Shown here piece after piece: positions 29,670 to 41,539 of a DNA stretch of 64,000 nt. The notes beneath the pieces were generated by a model. It did not search any database and was not told the DNA's origin. It saw only the letters and a program-made list of their open reading frames with translations. Within the stretch, counting starts at the first letter, position 1. Each line of letters opens with the position of its first letter. A program made the translations under genes and the position numbers. The stretch is from Streptomyces sp. NBC_00193. Lineage in GTDB: Bacteria > Actinomycetota > Actinomycetes > Streptomycetales > Streptomycetaceae. The stretch lies in NCBI RefSeq assembly GCF_026342735.1, contig NZ_JAPEMM010000001.1:1922001-1986000 (forward strand). The letters are read 5' to 3'.

Positions 29670-30997
29670 TTCCCGGCTGCGCCGGCGCCCAGCGGGCTCG
29701 CGACGTCCGTCCGCCCGGGAGCGTCGCCGGCTCCCGGAACGGCTTCCGGGAACTTCAGTCTCAGCGCTGTCAGCATAGCGACGACGGTGGCGACGGAGCC
29801 GAGAGCATAGGCCAGGATCACACGCAGAGCCACGTCACCGGGGGCGAAGGTGACGCCGACCAGTACGGCGGTACCGATGGCCCAGCAGAGCAGCTGCAGG
29901 TTGTGTCGCTTGAATACCATCAGCGCCTGACCGAGCACCATCGCGAACATGTACGCCACGGTTCCGGCGGACAACAGGAAGAAGTCGAAGCAGCCCAGGG
30001 CCGGCTTGGCGCCGAAGAGCACGCCGATCAGCCAGGGGCCGAGCACGGTGGCGGGGATGCCGCCGAGCAGGCCGAGCGCGCCGACGACCATGCCGATCCG
30101 GCGCAGCATGGCCGAGAAGGCGGCCCGGTCGCCGGCCTGGAAGGCGGCGCTGAGCCCGTTGAGCAGGGAGGCCTGGAGCGAGCCGAAGACGAAGAGCGGT
30201 ACCCGGGCCAGGACCAGGGCGTTCAGCAGGGCCGCGATCAGCACGCTGTCCGTGGGCGCGAGCAGCTTGGTGCTCATCACGGCGGCGTTGACCACGACCT
30301 GGGACAGCAGGGTCGAGCAGATCAGCAGGCCCAGCCCGGAGGTCAGCTCGCGCCAGGCGATCTCCTCGCCGGGCTCGACGACGCGCAGCAGCGCGGGCAG
30401 CGTGACCAGGGCGGCGATGATCGGCGCCAGCGCCAGTACGAGGCTGAAGGCGAGCGCGGAGTCCGGTAGGACCACGGCGCAGCCGAAGGCGAGCACGATG
30501 CGCAGCCCGCCGTCGATGGCGAGCTGGGTGCCGTACGCGCCGAACCGGCCGAGGCCGGCCAGTACCCCGCGGGTGAGGTAGCAGACGGCCATGCCGGTGA
30601 AGGCACCGCCGAGGGCCGCCACCAGGGCCCGGTCCCCATGGAACAGCAGGTCCGCGAGGGGGCCGGCGGCGATGGTGAGGACGAGCAGGGTCGCGCCGAG
30701 GATCGCCGCGGTGAGCAGGGTGGCCCGGCGCAGGACGGGGGCCGCCCCGTGCCCGTCGACCGCGCGGGCGGCGACGATCCGGGTGAGCTCCTGCTCGATG
30801 GGGAAGAAGATGCCGAGCCCGATGGCCATCACGATCGTCCACAGCACCGAGACGTTCGCCATGGCTTCCGTGGACAGGCTGTGGCCGGCCACGCCGAGGT
30901 GGACGTACGAGGCCGCCCCGAGCACGACGGTGCCGCCGGCCACCGCGACGGTGCCCGGCGGCAGGGCCGCGCTGATCTTGCTCAGCAGGCTCTTCAT
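29666..30997 (-). CDS. Polysaccharide/lipid-linked oligosaccharide flippase (Wzx/MATE-like)
   Basis: 443 residues, about 12-14 hydrophobic helices, few charged residues within them, with the GTVAVAGGTVVLGAASYVHL N-terminal helix. This matches the MOP/polysaccharide-exporter superfamily. Position between rmlD and the DPM1-like gene, with four-base overlaps on both sides, supports export of a lipid-linked rhamnose-containing glycan. Confidence 0.8.
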   Translation of the reverse strand: MKSLLSKISAALPPGTVAVAGGTVVLGAASYVHLGVAGHSLSTEAMANVSVLWTIVMAIGLGIFFPIEQELTRIVAARAVDGHGAAPVLRRATLLTAAILGATLLVLTIAAGPLADLLFHGDRALVAALGGAFTGMAVCYLTRGVLAGLGRFGAYGTQLAIDGGLRIVLAFGCAVVLPDSALAFSLVLALAPIIAALVTLPALLRVVEPGEEIAWRELTSGLGLLICSTLLSQVVVNAAVMSTKLLAPTDSVLIAALLNALVLARVPLFVFGSLQASLLNGLSAAFQAGDRAAFSAMLRRIGMVVGALGLLGGIPATVLGPWLIGVLFGAKPALGCFDFFLLSAGTVAYMFAMVLGQALMVFKRHNLQLLCWAIGTAVLVGVTFAPGDVALRVILAYALGSVATVVAMLTALRLKFPEAVPGAGDAPGRTDVASPLGAGAAGK

Positions 30998-31965
30998 CCC
31001 GAGCTGCCGTTCCTGTCCGCGCCCTCGGGCGCTGCGAAGGCGGGCAGTGCCAGGGCCGCTGCCAGCTGCTCGCTCCAGTCGGCGAGCGGGGGCAGGCCGG
31101 CCTCGGCCCAGCGGTCGTGCGCGAGCACGCTGAACGCCGGCCGGACGGCGGGGCGCACGAACGCGGAGGAGTCGGTGGGCCGGATCCGCTCGGGGTCCAG
31201 GCCGCTCAGCCGGTAGGTCTCGCGGGCCAGCCCGAACCAGGTGGTCCGGCCGCTCGCGGTGCCGTGGTAGACCCCGCCGGGGGCGCGGCCCGCCAGGGCG
31301 GCCTGCCCGAGCTCGACGAGGCGGCCGGCCAGCGCGTAGGACCAGGTGGGCTGGCCGTGCTGGTCGTCGACCACGTCGAGGGTGTCCCGCTGGGCGGCGA
31401 GCTTGAGCATGGTGGCGACGAAGTTCGGGCCGTGCTCGCCGTACAGCCAGGCGGTGCGGACCACGTAGCCGTGCTGCGGCAGCAGTTCGGCCACGGCCTG
31501 CTCGCCGACCAGCTTGGAGCGGCCGTACGCGTTGACCGGGCCGGTCGCGGAGTCCTCGGCGTACGGCTGCTCGGCGTCGCCGGGCAGCACGTAGTCGGTG
31601 GAGACGTGCAGGAGGCGGGCTCCGGCCGCGGCGCAGGCCTCGGCCAGGACGCGTACGCCGGTGCCGTTGACGGCGGTGGCGGCCTCTTCGGCGCTCTCCG
31701 CACCGTCGACGTCGGTCCAGGCGGCGCAGTTCACGACCACGGCGGCACCCTCGACGGCGGCCCGGACGGCTGCCGGGTCGGTGATGTCGAGGTCGGTGCG
31801 GCCCAGGCCCGTCGCGGCGATGCCGGCGTCCTTGAGGACGGCCAGGACGTCCTGGCCGAGCATGCCGGCGGCGCCGGTGACGACCCAGCGGGCGCCCGCG
31901 GTGCCGTTCGTGCCGTCGGTGCCTTCAATACCGTTGTTGCTCTTGCTCACGTCCGCGGCGGTCAC
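30994..31965 (-). CDS. rmlD: dTDP-4-dehydrorhamnose reductase
   Basis: Last step of dTDP-L-rhamnose synthesis, NAD(P)H-dependent. About 323 residues with Rossmann motif VVTGAAGMLGQDVL, the STDYVLPGD motif and catalytic YGRSK (YxxxK). It starts at a GTG that shares GTGA with the rmlB stop (31962-31965); a GTG five codons downstream is an alternative. A short low-complexity N-terminus (NNGIEGTDGTNGTAG) precedes the fold. Confidence 0.95.
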   Translation of the reverse strand: MTAADVSKSNNGIEGTDGTNGTAGARWVVTGAAGMLGQDVLAVLKDAGIAATGLGRTDLDITDPAAVRAAVEGAAVVVNCAAWTDVDGAESAEEAATAVNGTGVRVLAEACAAAGARLLHVSTDYVLPGDAEQPYAEDSATGPVNAYGRSKLVGEQAVAELLPQHGYVVRTAWLYGEHGPNFVATMLKLAAQRDTLDVVDDQHGQPTWSYALAGRLVELGQAALAGRAPGGVYHGTASGRTTWFGLARETYRLSGLDPERIRPTDSSAFVRPAVRPAFSVLAHDRWAEAGLPPLADWSEQLAAALALPAFAAPEGADRNGSSG

Positions 31966-32939
31966 TTCTGCAGCGCTGCCTTGGCCTTCAGGGGCTCCCA
32001 CCAGGCGCGGTTCTCGCGGTACCAGGCGATGGTCGACGCGATGCCTTCCTCGAAGGTGACCTGCGGGGCGTAGCCGAGCTCCGAGCCGATCTTGCTGATG
32101 TCGATGGAGTAGCGCAGGTCGTGGCCCTTGCGGTCCTCGACGCGCTCGACCATCTCCCAGCCCAGGCCCGCGGCCTCCAGCAGGACGCCGGTGAGCTCCT
32201 TGTTGGTGAGCTCGACGCCGCCGCCGATGTTGTAGACCTCGCCGCCGCGGCCCTTGCGCATGGCCAGGTCGATGCCGCGGCAGTGGTCGGAGACGTGCAG
32301 CCAGTCGCGCACGTTGCCGCCGTTGCCGTACAGCGGGACCTTCTTGCCGTCCATCAGGTTGGAGACGAACAGCGGGATGACCTTCTCCGGGAACTGGTAG
32401 TGCCCGTAGTTGTTGGAGCAGCGGGTGACCACGACGTCCATGCCGTGCGTGCGGGCGTAGGCCAGCGCGAGCAGGTCGGAGGAGGCCTTCGAGGCGGAGT
32501 ACGGGGAGTTGGGCACCAGCGGCCACTCCTCGGTCCAGGAGCCCTCGCTGATCGAGCCGTAGACCTCGTCGGTGGAGATGTGGACGAAGCGGCCGACGCC
32601 GTGCTTGCGGGCGGCGTCCAGGAGGACCTGGGTGCCCACCACGTTGGTCATCACGAAGGGGCCCGCGCCGGCGATCGAGCGGTCCACGTGGGACTCGGCT
32701 GCGAAGTGCACGACGACGTCGTGGCCGGGCATCACCTGGTCGACGGCCTCGGCGTCGCAGATGTCACCCTTGACGAACGAGTAGCCGGCGTGGCCGGCGA
32801 CCGGTGCGAGGTTGGCTTCGACGCCGGAATACGTCAGCTTGTCGAAGACGGTGATCTGGGCCGTGGGGTCCGAACCGAGCTGCTGGCGGACGAATTCTGA
32901 ACCGATGAAGCCGGCGCCGCCGGTCACAAGGATGCGCAT
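31962..32939 (-). CDS. rmlB: dTDP-glucose 4,6-dehydratase
   Basis: Makes dTDP-4-keto-6-deoxyglucose. 325 residues: MRILVTGGAGFIGSEFVRQQ, the catalytic region ISTDEVYGSI and YSASKASSD (YxxxK). First gene of the seven-gene minus-strand glycan operon. A TAGACT -10 lies 10 bp upstream of the ATG, so the mRNA leader is only a few bases at most. Confidence 0.96.
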   Translation of the reverse strand: MRILVTGGAGFIGSEFVRQQLGSDPTAQITVFDKLTYSGVEANLAPVAGHAGYSFVKGDICDAEAVDQVMPGHDVVVHFAAESHVDRSIAGAGPFVMTNVVGTQVLLDAARKHGVGRFVHISTDEVYGSISEGSWTEEWPLVPNSPYSASKASSDLLALAYARTHGMDVVVTRCSNNYGHYQFPEKVIPLFVSNLMDGKKVPLYGNGGNVRDWLHVSDHCRGIDLAMRKGRGGEVYNIGGGVELTNKELTGVLLEAAGLGWEMVERVEDRKGHDLRYSIDISKIGSELGYAPQVTFEEGIASTIAWYRENRAWWEPLKAKAALQK

Positions 32940-32948
32940 AATACAAAC

Positions 32949-32954
32949 AGTCTA
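32949..32954 (-). promoter_or_regulatory. Likely -10 element of rmlB
   Basis: TAGACT on the minus strand fits the actinobacterial TAnnnT -10. Transcription would begin about 32942, three or so bases before the ATG at 32939. No clear -35 is seen. Confidence 0.5.
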
Positions 32955-33030
32955 GCCGCTCGCCTACTCCGCCACGGCCGCCCGCCCGCTCCCGCCCGGG
33001 CCCGGACGGCGCGCCTCCGCCGGTCTCGCA

Positions 33031-33036
33031 TAGGGT
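33031..33036 (+). promoter_or_regulatory. Likely -10 element of rmlA (leaderless)
   Basis: TAGGGT eight bases before the rmlA ATG (33044). At the usual -10 to start-site distance, transcription begins at or next to the ATG, giving a leaderless mRNA; no Shine-Dalgarno sequence is present. Confidence 0.55.
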
Positions 33037-33043
33037 TGTGCCC

Positions 33044-33919
33044 ATGCGTGGAATTCTCTTGGCCGGCGGCACCGGATCCCGACTCTGGCCGCTGACGCGG
33101 GCAGTGTCGAAGCAGCTGCTGCCCGTCTTCGACAAGCCGATGATCTACTACCCGCTCTCGACGCTGGTCATGGCCGGGATCAGCGAGATCCTCGTCATCA
33201 CCACCCCGGAGGACCGCGACCAGTTCGAGCGTCTGCTCGGCGACGGTTCGCAGTTCGGCATCCGGCTGGAGTACGCCGTCCAGGAGCGCCCCGAGGGCAT
33301 CGCCCAGGCCTTCGTGCTCGGCGCCGACTTCATCGGTGACGACTCCGTCGCCCTGATCCTCGGCGACAACATCTTCCACGGCAGCGGCCTCGGCACCCGC
33401 CTGGCGGAGCACACCGACTCCAAGGGCGGCCGGGTCTTCGCGTACCCGGTGGCGGACCCGACGGCGTACGGCGTGGTCGAGTTCGACGAGAACGGCCAGG
33501 CCATCTCCATCGAGGAGAAGCCGGCCCAGCCCAAGTCCCGTTACGCCGTGCCCGGCCTGTACTTCTACGACAACCGCGTCGTGGAGATCGCCCGCGGCCT
33601 GAAGCCCAGCGCCCGCGGCGAGCTGGAGATCACCGCCGTCAACGACGCGTACCTCCAGGCCGGTGAGCTGAATGTCACCATCCTCGACCGCGGTACCGCC
33701 TGGCTGGACACCGGCACCTTCGTCTCGATGGTGCAGGCCTCGGAGTTCGTGCGCGTGATCGAGGAGCGCCAGGGCTTCAAGATCGGCTGCATCGAGGAAG
33801 CCGCCTGGCGTGCGGGTCTCATCGACTCCGCGCAGCTGCGCGCGCTGGCCGAACCGCTGGTCAAGAGTGGTTACGGCGACTACCTGATCGGTCTGCTGGA
33901 AGAGGAGGCCGCACGATGA
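33044..33919 (+). CDS. rmlA: Glucose-1-phosphate thymidylyltransferase
   Basis: Forms dTDP-glucose from dTTP and glucose 1-phosphate. 291 residues from ATG 33044 ([20 protein letters not shown]), with [18 protein letters not shown] and the ILGDNIFHG metal-site region. A GTG two codons upstream is possible but the leaderless ATG is preferred. Divergent from rmlB; overlaps rmlC by ATGA. Confidence 0.97.
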   Translation: MRGILLAGGTGSRLWPLTRAVSKQLLPVFDKPMIYYPLSTLVMAGISEILVITTPEDRDQFERLLGDGSQFGIRLEYAVQERPEGIAQAFVLGADFIGDDSVALILGDNIFHGSGLGTRLAEHTDSKGGRVFAYPVADPTAYGVVEFDENGQAISIEEKPAQPKSRYAVPGLYFYDNRVVEIARGLKPSARGELEITAVNDAYLQAGELNVTILDRGTAWLDTGTFVSMVQASEFVRVIEERQGFKIGCIEEAAWRAGLIDSAQLRALAEPLVKSGYGDYLIGLLEEEAAR

Positions 33920-34515
33920 AGTTCCGCGAACTCTCCATCGAGGGCGTTTTCGAGATAACGCCCCAGCAGCACGGTGACCCGCGCGGCATGTTCATGGAGT
34001 GGTACCGCTTCGACCACCTCGCCGAGGTCGTCGGGCACCCGCTGAACCTGGCGCAGGCCAACCTCTCGGTCTCCCAGCGCGGCGTGGTCCGCGGCATCCA
34101 CTTCGCCGACGTCCCGCGCGGCCAGGCCAAGTACGTCACCTGCGTGCGCGGCGCCGTGCTGGACATCATCGTGGACATCCGGGTCGGCTCCCCGACCTTC
34201 GGCCGCTGGGAAGGCGTCCGGCTGGACGACGTGGACCGCCGCGCCGTCTACCTCCCCGAGGGCATGGGCCACGGCTTCTGCGCGCTCACCGACGACGCCA
34301 CCCTGTCCTACCTCTGCTCGGAGACGTACAACCCGACGGGTGAGCACTCGGTCCACCCGCTCGACCCCGACCTGGGCATCGACTGGCCGGCCGACGTCCC
34401 GCTGCTGTCCGCCCGTGACGACGCGGCCCCCTCGCTGGCCGACGCCGCCGCGTCCGGCCTGCTGCCGGACTACGCCGCCTGCATGGAGTTCACGGAGTCC
34501 CTGCGGGTGAAGTGA
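33916..34515 (+). CDS. rmlC: dTDP-4-dehydrorhamnose 3,5-epimerase
   Basis: 199-residue cupin enzyme of the dTDP-L-rhamnose pathway. Signature [20 protein letters not shown] contains the catalytic His, and [20 protein letters not shown] the second motif. ATG start overlaps the rmlA stop by four bases. Terminated by the hairpin at 34539-34579. Confidence 0.96.
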   Translation: MKFRELSIEGVFEITPQQHGDPRGMFMEWYRFDHLAEVVGHPLNLAQANLSVSQRGVVRGIHFADVPRGQAKYVTCVRGAVLDIIVDIRVGSPTFGRWEGVRLDDVDRRAVYLPEGMGHGFCALTDDATLSYLCSETYNPTGEHSVHPLDPDLGIDWPADVPLLSARDDAAPSLADAAASGLLPDYAACMEFTESLRVK

Positions 34516-34538
34516 CCGCCGCGCACGGAGCGACGTGA

Positions 34539-34579
34539 GCGAAGAGGGCCGCACCCCCCGGGGGTGCGGCCCTCTTCGC
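34539..34579 (+). terminator. Terminator of rmlA-rmlC
   Basis: A perfect stem of about 19 bp (GCGAAGAGGGCCGCACCCC and complement) with a minimal loop, directly after rmlC. Confidence 0.8.
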
Positions 34580-34649
34580 ATGCCCGCCCGCGGCGCGCAG
34601 GCCCGTACGACGGCATGCAGGTTCGTACGACGGAAGGCCCGTACGACGA

Positions 34650-34691
34650 AGGGCCCCTCCCCCGTCGCGTGAACGACGGGGAAGGGGCCCT
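34650..34691 (-). terminator. Terminator of tuf
   Basis: An 18-bp stem with one mismatch (34650-34667 with 34674-34691) downstream of the tuf stop. Between it and the rmlC terminator are three copies of GTACGACG. Confidence 0.75.
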
Positions 34692-34741
34692 CCTGTCAAA
34701 CATGGTGCTCGATCGAACGAGCTACCAGGTCAGAACACGAA

Positions 34742-35935
<1,194 letters not shown>

Positions 35936-36011
35936 GGGGTCCTCCTGGAGAGTGGTTCTGTACGCCTTACTCATCGGCGCCAGGTGATCTTTGCTGGAAA
36001 GCCGGTTCCCC

Positions 36012-36042
36012 GGGGCAACGGGAGGGTTACTCCTGTTGCCCC
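36012..36042 (-). terminator. Hairpin between fusA and tuf
   Basis: GGGGCAACGGGAG pairs with CTCCTGTTGCCCC (36030-36042) with one G-U position. Probably an attenuator; tuf likely also has its own promoter in 35936-36083. Confidence 0.6.
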
Positions 36043-36083
36043 AGAGGCTCCGGTGACAAGCCTAAAGCGTGTACTCGGAAGAG

Positions 36084-38213
<2,130 letters not shown>

Positions 38214-38252
38214 ATCGGCTCAGTCTTCTCTCGGTCTCGATGTGGGTTGGGA

Positions 38253-38723
38253 CTACCAGCGGTAGTGCGCGAAGGCCTTGTTGGACTCGGCCATCTTGTG
38301 CGTGTCCTCACGCTTCTTGACGGCAGCGCCAAGACCGTTCGACGCGTCGAGCAGCTCGTTCATGAGGCGCTCGGTCATCGTCTTCTCGCGGCGGGCGCGG
38401 GAGTAACCCACGAGCCAGCGCAGCGCGAGGGTCGACTGACGACCCGGCTTGACCTCGATCGGCACCTGGTAGGTGGCGCCACCGACACGGCGGGACTTGA
38501 CCTCAAGCGACGGCTTGACGTTCTCCAGCGCGCGCTTCAGCGTGATGACCGGGTCGTTGCCGGTCTTCTCGCGGAGGCCTTCCATGGCGCCGTAAACGAT
38601 GCGCTCGGCGGTGGAGCGCTTGCCGTTCAGGAGGATCTTGTTGATGAGCGACGTCACCAGAGGAGATGCGTAGACCGGGTCGATGATGACCGGGCGCTTC
38701 GGGGCGGGGCCCTTACGAGGCAT
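38253..38723 (-). CDS. rpsG: 30S ribosomal protein S7
   Basis: Head-assembly initiator, 156 residues. Contains [20 protein letters not shown] and [23 protein letters not shown] start, three bases after rpsL. Confidence 0.98.
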   Translation of the reverse strand: MPRKGPAPKRPVIIDPVYASPLVTSLINKILLNGKRSTAERIVYGAMEGLREKTGNDPVITLKRALENVKPSLEVKSRRVGGATYQVPIEVKPGRQSTLALRWLVGYSRARREKTMTERLMNELLDASNGLGAAVKKREDTHKMAESNKAFAHYRW

Positions 38724-38726
38724 TTT

Positions 38727-39098
38727 TTACTTCTCCTTCTTGGCGCCGTAGCGGCTGCGGGCCTGCTTGCGGTTCTTGACAGCCTGGGTGTCAAGCGCAC
38801 CGCGGATGATCTTGTAACGAACACCCGGCAGGTCCTTCACACGGCCACCACGCACGAGCACGATGGAGTGCTCCTGCAGGTTGTGTCCCTCACCCGGAAT
38901 GTAAGCGGTGACCTCGATGCCAGAGGTCAGACGCACACGCGCGACCTTACGCAGCGCCGAGTTCGGCTTCTTCGGGGTGGTCGTGAACACTCGCGTGCAG
39001 ACGCCGCGACGCTGGGGCGAAGCCTCAAGCGCGGGGGTCTTTGTCTTCTCGACCTTGTCCTGCCGGCCCTTACGGACCAGCTGCTGGATCGTAGGCAC
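38727..39098 (-). CDS. rpsL: 30S ribosomal protein S12
   Basis: Decoding-centre protein, 123 residues from GTG 39098 ([20 protein letters not shown] after the start). The streptomycin-resistance positions are wild type: Lys43 in [10 protein letters not shown] and Lys88 in [11 protein letters not shown]. First gene of the str operon; its promoter must lie in 39099-39430. Confidence 0.98.
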   Translation of the reverse strand: MPTIQQLVRKGRQDKVEKTKTPALEASPQRRGVCTRVFTTTPKKPNSALRKVARVRLTSGIEVTAYIPGEGHNLQEHSIVLVRGGRVKDLPGVRYKIIRGALDTQAVKNRKQARSRYGAKKEK

Positions 39099-39430
39099 TA
39101 CTTCTCCGGTTTCTGTGTGCCGTGTAGTGAAGCTAACCTGGAACATTTGCCGACCCACGCGGTCGGGTGTGTCGGATCCGGCGGACCTCCACGCAAGCGT
39201 GGAAACGCATGAATCGCGGTGGCTGATTACGGCTCAAGTGCGGTTGATGGACACGCACAGGAGCCCAGGCACACCCCAGGCACAAGGTCTGAGCGTACCC
39301 ACCGCATCCACTCCGGTCAAAACAAAAGCCCCAGCCCCGGCAGCCCGAAGGGCCCTCCGGCCAGTCGCCACAAGGCCGAGGCCGGGATGCAGTCCCTCCG
39401 ACGTGCGGCCGTGGTGCACGTGTGCTACGC
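39099..39430 (-). promoter_or_regulatory. Gene-free upstream region of the str operon
   Basis: About 330 bp with no convincing ORF between rpsL and the terminator of the convergent-side regulator gene. It should contain the rpsL promoter; no certain -35/-10 pair could be picked. Confidence 0.5.
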
Positions 39431-39466
39431 GGAGGCCGCCGCCCCTCCCCGCCGGCGGCGGCTTCC
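39431..39466 (-). terminator. Terminator of the XRE-type regulator gene
   Basis: A 13-bp stem, GGAGGCCGCCGCC with GGCGGCGGCTTCC (one G-U position), lying just beyond the regulator stop and insulating rpsL from it. Confidence 0.6.
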
Positions 39467-39503
39467 GGCCGGGCGCGGGGTCATTCCGCGGCGGTTCCCG
39501 CGG

Positions 39504-39974
39504 TCACTCGCGCGCGGTGCGGCGGCCCTCGGCGGGCTGCTCGGGGGCGGCGGGCGCGGCCGAGGCCGTCCCTTCGCCCTCGGCGGGCTCCAGGAACTGG
39601 CTCACCACCTTGACGAACACCGCGCGGCGCTCCTCCGGCACCCCGAGCCAGCGCGCGAAGTCCTCGATGGCGGGCCGCTGCCCGCCGGCCGGCAGCGGGA
39701 GCGGCGCCAGCGGCAGCTCCTCCGGGCTGACCCGGCCGGAGCGGATCAGCATGTCCCGCACGGAGACCCCGAGGAACGGAGCCATGCGCCGCATCGTTTC
39801 GAGGTCGGGCATGCTCTGCCGCTGCAGCAGCCGGGTCACCGCCGCGCGGTGCACACCGGCCTCGTCGGCGATCCGGGACTTGCCTCCGCCGCGCGGGCTG
39901 TCGATGTCGTAGCCGCGCTGCCGCATCAGGTCTTCCACCCAGGCCGCGAACGCGTCCAATTCGCGAGTGCTCAT
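39504..39974 (-). CDS. XRE-type HTH regulator of the tail cluster
   Basis: 156 residues from ATG 39974 (MSTRELDAFAAWVEDLMRQR). A helix-turn-helix of XRE/Cro type spans about residues 30-75 (SRIADEAGVHRAAVTRLLQR, then PDLETMRRMAPFLGVSVRDM). The rest is Pro/Ala-rich with one more helical part (RRAVFVKVVSQFLEPAEGE). It is transcribed away from the tail cluster, next to the operator-like palindrome at 40080-40097, as phage repressors often are. Role as repressor of the cluster is inferred. Confidence 0.8.
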   Translation of the reverse strand: MSTRELDAFAAWVEDLMRQRGYDIDSPRGGGKSRIADEAGVHRAAVTRLLQRQSMPDLETMRRMAPFLGVSVRDMLIRSGRVSPEELPLAPLPLPAGGQRPAIEDFARWLGVPEERRAVFVKVVSQFLEPAEGEGTASAAPAAPEQPAEGRRTARE

Positions 39975-40019
39975 GTGTCGCTCCTCAGTCCACCCCATGG
40001 GGAACTCACCCTAGCGTGC

Positions 40020-40027
40020 TTGCGCGC
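40020..40027 (+). promoter_or_regulatory. Operator half-site TTGCGCGC
   Basis: A single TTGCGCGC, matching one arm of the palindromes at 40080 and 42286, lies 46 bp upstream of the XRE regulator start. It could be an autoregulatory half-site. Confidence 0.4.
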
Positions 40028-40079
40028 ACAGAATCAGACCTTACACAGGGCATACGGGATACCCTCACAAGATTCTTAA

Positions 40080-40110
40080 TTGCGCGCTCGCGCGCAACAT
40101 GTCAGAGTGG
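40080..40110 (+). promoter_or_regulatory. Promoter/operator element A, upstream of the WhiB trio
   Basis: An 18-bp palindrome, TTGCGCGC-TC-GCGCGCAA, is followed directly by CATGTCAGAGTGG. Read as a promoter, -35 TTGCGC (40080-40085) and -10 CAGAGT (40103-40108) are 17 bp apart, with the palindrome covering the -35 and spacer. 26 of 31 positions match element B at 42286. Confidence 0.65.
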
Positions 40111-40215
40111 CGGCCACGCCCCACCTGCCACACCGATCACGTCTTCTCCCGCGGTCACGGCAGCACCGAGCACCCGCACCCCGTCACCGCCCAGCTCCTC
40201 AGTCATGGAGTCGCC

Positions 40216-40485
40216 ATGCCCTTCCGCTCCCCGCCGCCCCGCCCCCACGCAGTCCCGTGGCAGTCCGCCGCCGCCTGCGCCGCCCTCTCCCCGGCCGTGG
40301 TCTTCGCCCGCCGGGCCAAGGACGCCGCGCCCGCGCTGCGTGCCTGCGCCGTCTGCACGGTCCACACCGAGTGCGAGGAGGCCGTCGCCCCGGCCGAGAG
40401 CCGGTTCGACGGGGTCTGCGGCGGCCGGCTGTGGCGCAACGGCATTCCCTCCGCCGTCCCCCAGCTCTCCGGGAGCCCCTCGTGA
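40216..40485 (+). CDS. WhiB-like iron-sulfur regulator
   Basis: 89 residues from ATG 40216, with GGAG at proper spacing. Four cysteines at 21, 44, 47 and 53 (C-x22-C-x2-C-x5-C, in LRACAVCTVHTECEE) would bind a [4Fe-4S] cluster. The family turn motif appears as FDGVCGGRLW, with Cys in place of the usual Trp of GVWGG. An in-frame ATG at 40099, inside element A, would add 39 residues of unlike composition and is not favoured. WhiB-like proteins occur in actinophages as regulators; here it leads a coupled three-gene unit. Confidence 0.88.
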   Translation: MPFRSPPPRPHAVPWQSAAACAALSPAVVFARRAKDAAPALRACAVCTVHTECEEAVAPAESRFDGVCGGRLWRNGIPSAVPQLSGSPS

Positions 40486-41210
40486 CCGCCCGCGCCGCCG
40501 ATGACAGCGCCCTCTGGATCGCCGCACTGATCCGCCAGTTCCCGGAGCTCGCCCGCGAGCTGGCGCCCGGGCGCTCCGGCCCCTTCGACTCGCACGCCTC
40601 GTACGGCGGGCGTCCCCCGGAGCCGCCGCGACCGGCGGCCGAGGCACGGATGCGCGAGGAGAAGCGGGAGGCCCTCCTGCTCCAGCAGCGCCACGGGCTG
40701 ACCGTGCCCGGGTACGGCGCCGCCCCCATCCGCCTGCACGTCTCCGACACGATCCGGGACATCACCGACGGCGTGGTCGAACTGGAGGAGGCGGCCTGCG
40801 CCCGGCTGGGGGTCCCCCGCCCGAGCGCCGCCGGCGTACCGGTGCGGCTGCGCCGCATCGCCGCGCTGCTGGAGCAGATCGGGGCGCACCCCGTGCTGGC
40901 CCGGCACGTACGGGACGAGCTGCGCCGGATGGCCCGCCGCTGCGCCCGCGCCCTCGGGGACACCGAGCAGGTGGTCCGGGTGGCCGGCCGGTGCCCGTGG
41001 TGCGACTCCGTGTCCCTGCGCGCCTTCCCCGACCGGCGGGCGGTGCTGTGCGTGAACCCGGCCTGCCGCTGCACCGACGAGGAGTGCGGCTGCCGCGACG
41101 ACCCCGCTTACCGCCACCTGTGGCCCGAGGGCGAGTGGGCCCCCCTGGCCGCCGCCGCGGGGTGCCGTACGGACGAACTCGACGCCGCGATGGAAGGCAC
41201 CGCCCCGTGA
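40482..41210 (+). CDS. Zinc-ribbon protein of the regulatory trio
   Basis: 242 residues, GTG start sharing GTGA with the WhiB-like stop. The N-terminal two-thirds are helical (IRLHVSDTIRDITDGVVELE). A cysteine-rich region near the C-terminus (GRCPWCDSVSLRAF, then LCVNPACRCTDEECGC) looks like a zinc ribbon. I do not recognise a specific family. Translational coupling to a WhiB-like and an HTH protein suggests a regulatory or DNA-associated role. Confidence 0.75.
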   Translation: MTARAADDSALWIAALIRQFPELARELAPGRSGPFDSHASYGGRPPEPPRPAAEARMREEKREALLLQQRHGLTVPGYGAAPIRLHVSDTIRDITDGVVELEEAACARLGVPRPSAAGVPVRLRRIAALLEQIGAHPVLARHVRDELRRMARRCARALGDTEQVVRVAGRCPWCDSVSLRAFPDRRAVLCVNPACRCTDEECGCRDDPAYRHLWPEGEWAPLAAAAGCRTDELDAAMEGTAP

Positions 41211-41467
41211 CCCCTGCACCCTCCGCCTCTTCCTCCTCCCCGTCCGCCCCCTCCTCTCCCTTCGTCCCCTCTTCCCGTGTCCCGCTGCTTCCCGCGCTGG
41301 TCCCGGGTCCGCTGGCCGCCCGGGAGGCGGGGGTCGCCCCGGCCACGATCCGCAAGTGGGTCCAGCTCGGGCGGCTCGCGGCGGCGGGGCGGGCCGGGCG
41401 GGCGCAGCTGTTCCGGCTGGAGGACGTGTTCGCCGCCGAGCGGGCCGCCAGCCGCCGGCCCGCCTGA
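41207..41467 (+). CDS. Small MerR/excisionase-type HTH protein
   Basis: 86 residues, GTG start overlapping the previous stop (GTGA). A Ser/Pro-rich N-terminus of about 30 residues precedes a winged-helix motif: LAAREAGVAPATIRKWVQLG, then a basic wing and RLEDVFAAERA. This is the form of small phage DNA-binding proteins. Ends 19 bp before a strong terminator. Confidence 0.8.
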   Translation: MTPAPSASSSSPSAPSSPFVPSSRVPLLPALVPGPLAAREAGVAPATIRKWVQLGRLAAAGRAGRAQLFRLEDVFAAERAASRRPA

Positions 41468-41485
41468 CCTGTCCGTTCCACCCGC

Positions 41486-41528
41486 GCGCCGGTGCCCGGC
41501 CTCCTTCACGGAGGCCGGGCACCGGCGC
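41486..41528. terminator. Bidirectional terminator between HTH and ankyrin genes
   Basis: A 19-bp perfect stem (starting GCGCCGGTGCCCGGCCTCC) around TTCAC, between the plus-strand trio and the convergent minus-strand ankyrin gene; it can serve both. Confidence 0.85.
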
Positions 41529-41539
41529 TTTCGCGTGCG

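Noticed and set aside
40099..40215. N-terminal extension of the WhiB-like protein from ATG 40099
   Set aside because: The ATG lies in the promoter element, the 39 added residues are unlike WhiB, and ATG 40216 has a good ribosome-binding site.
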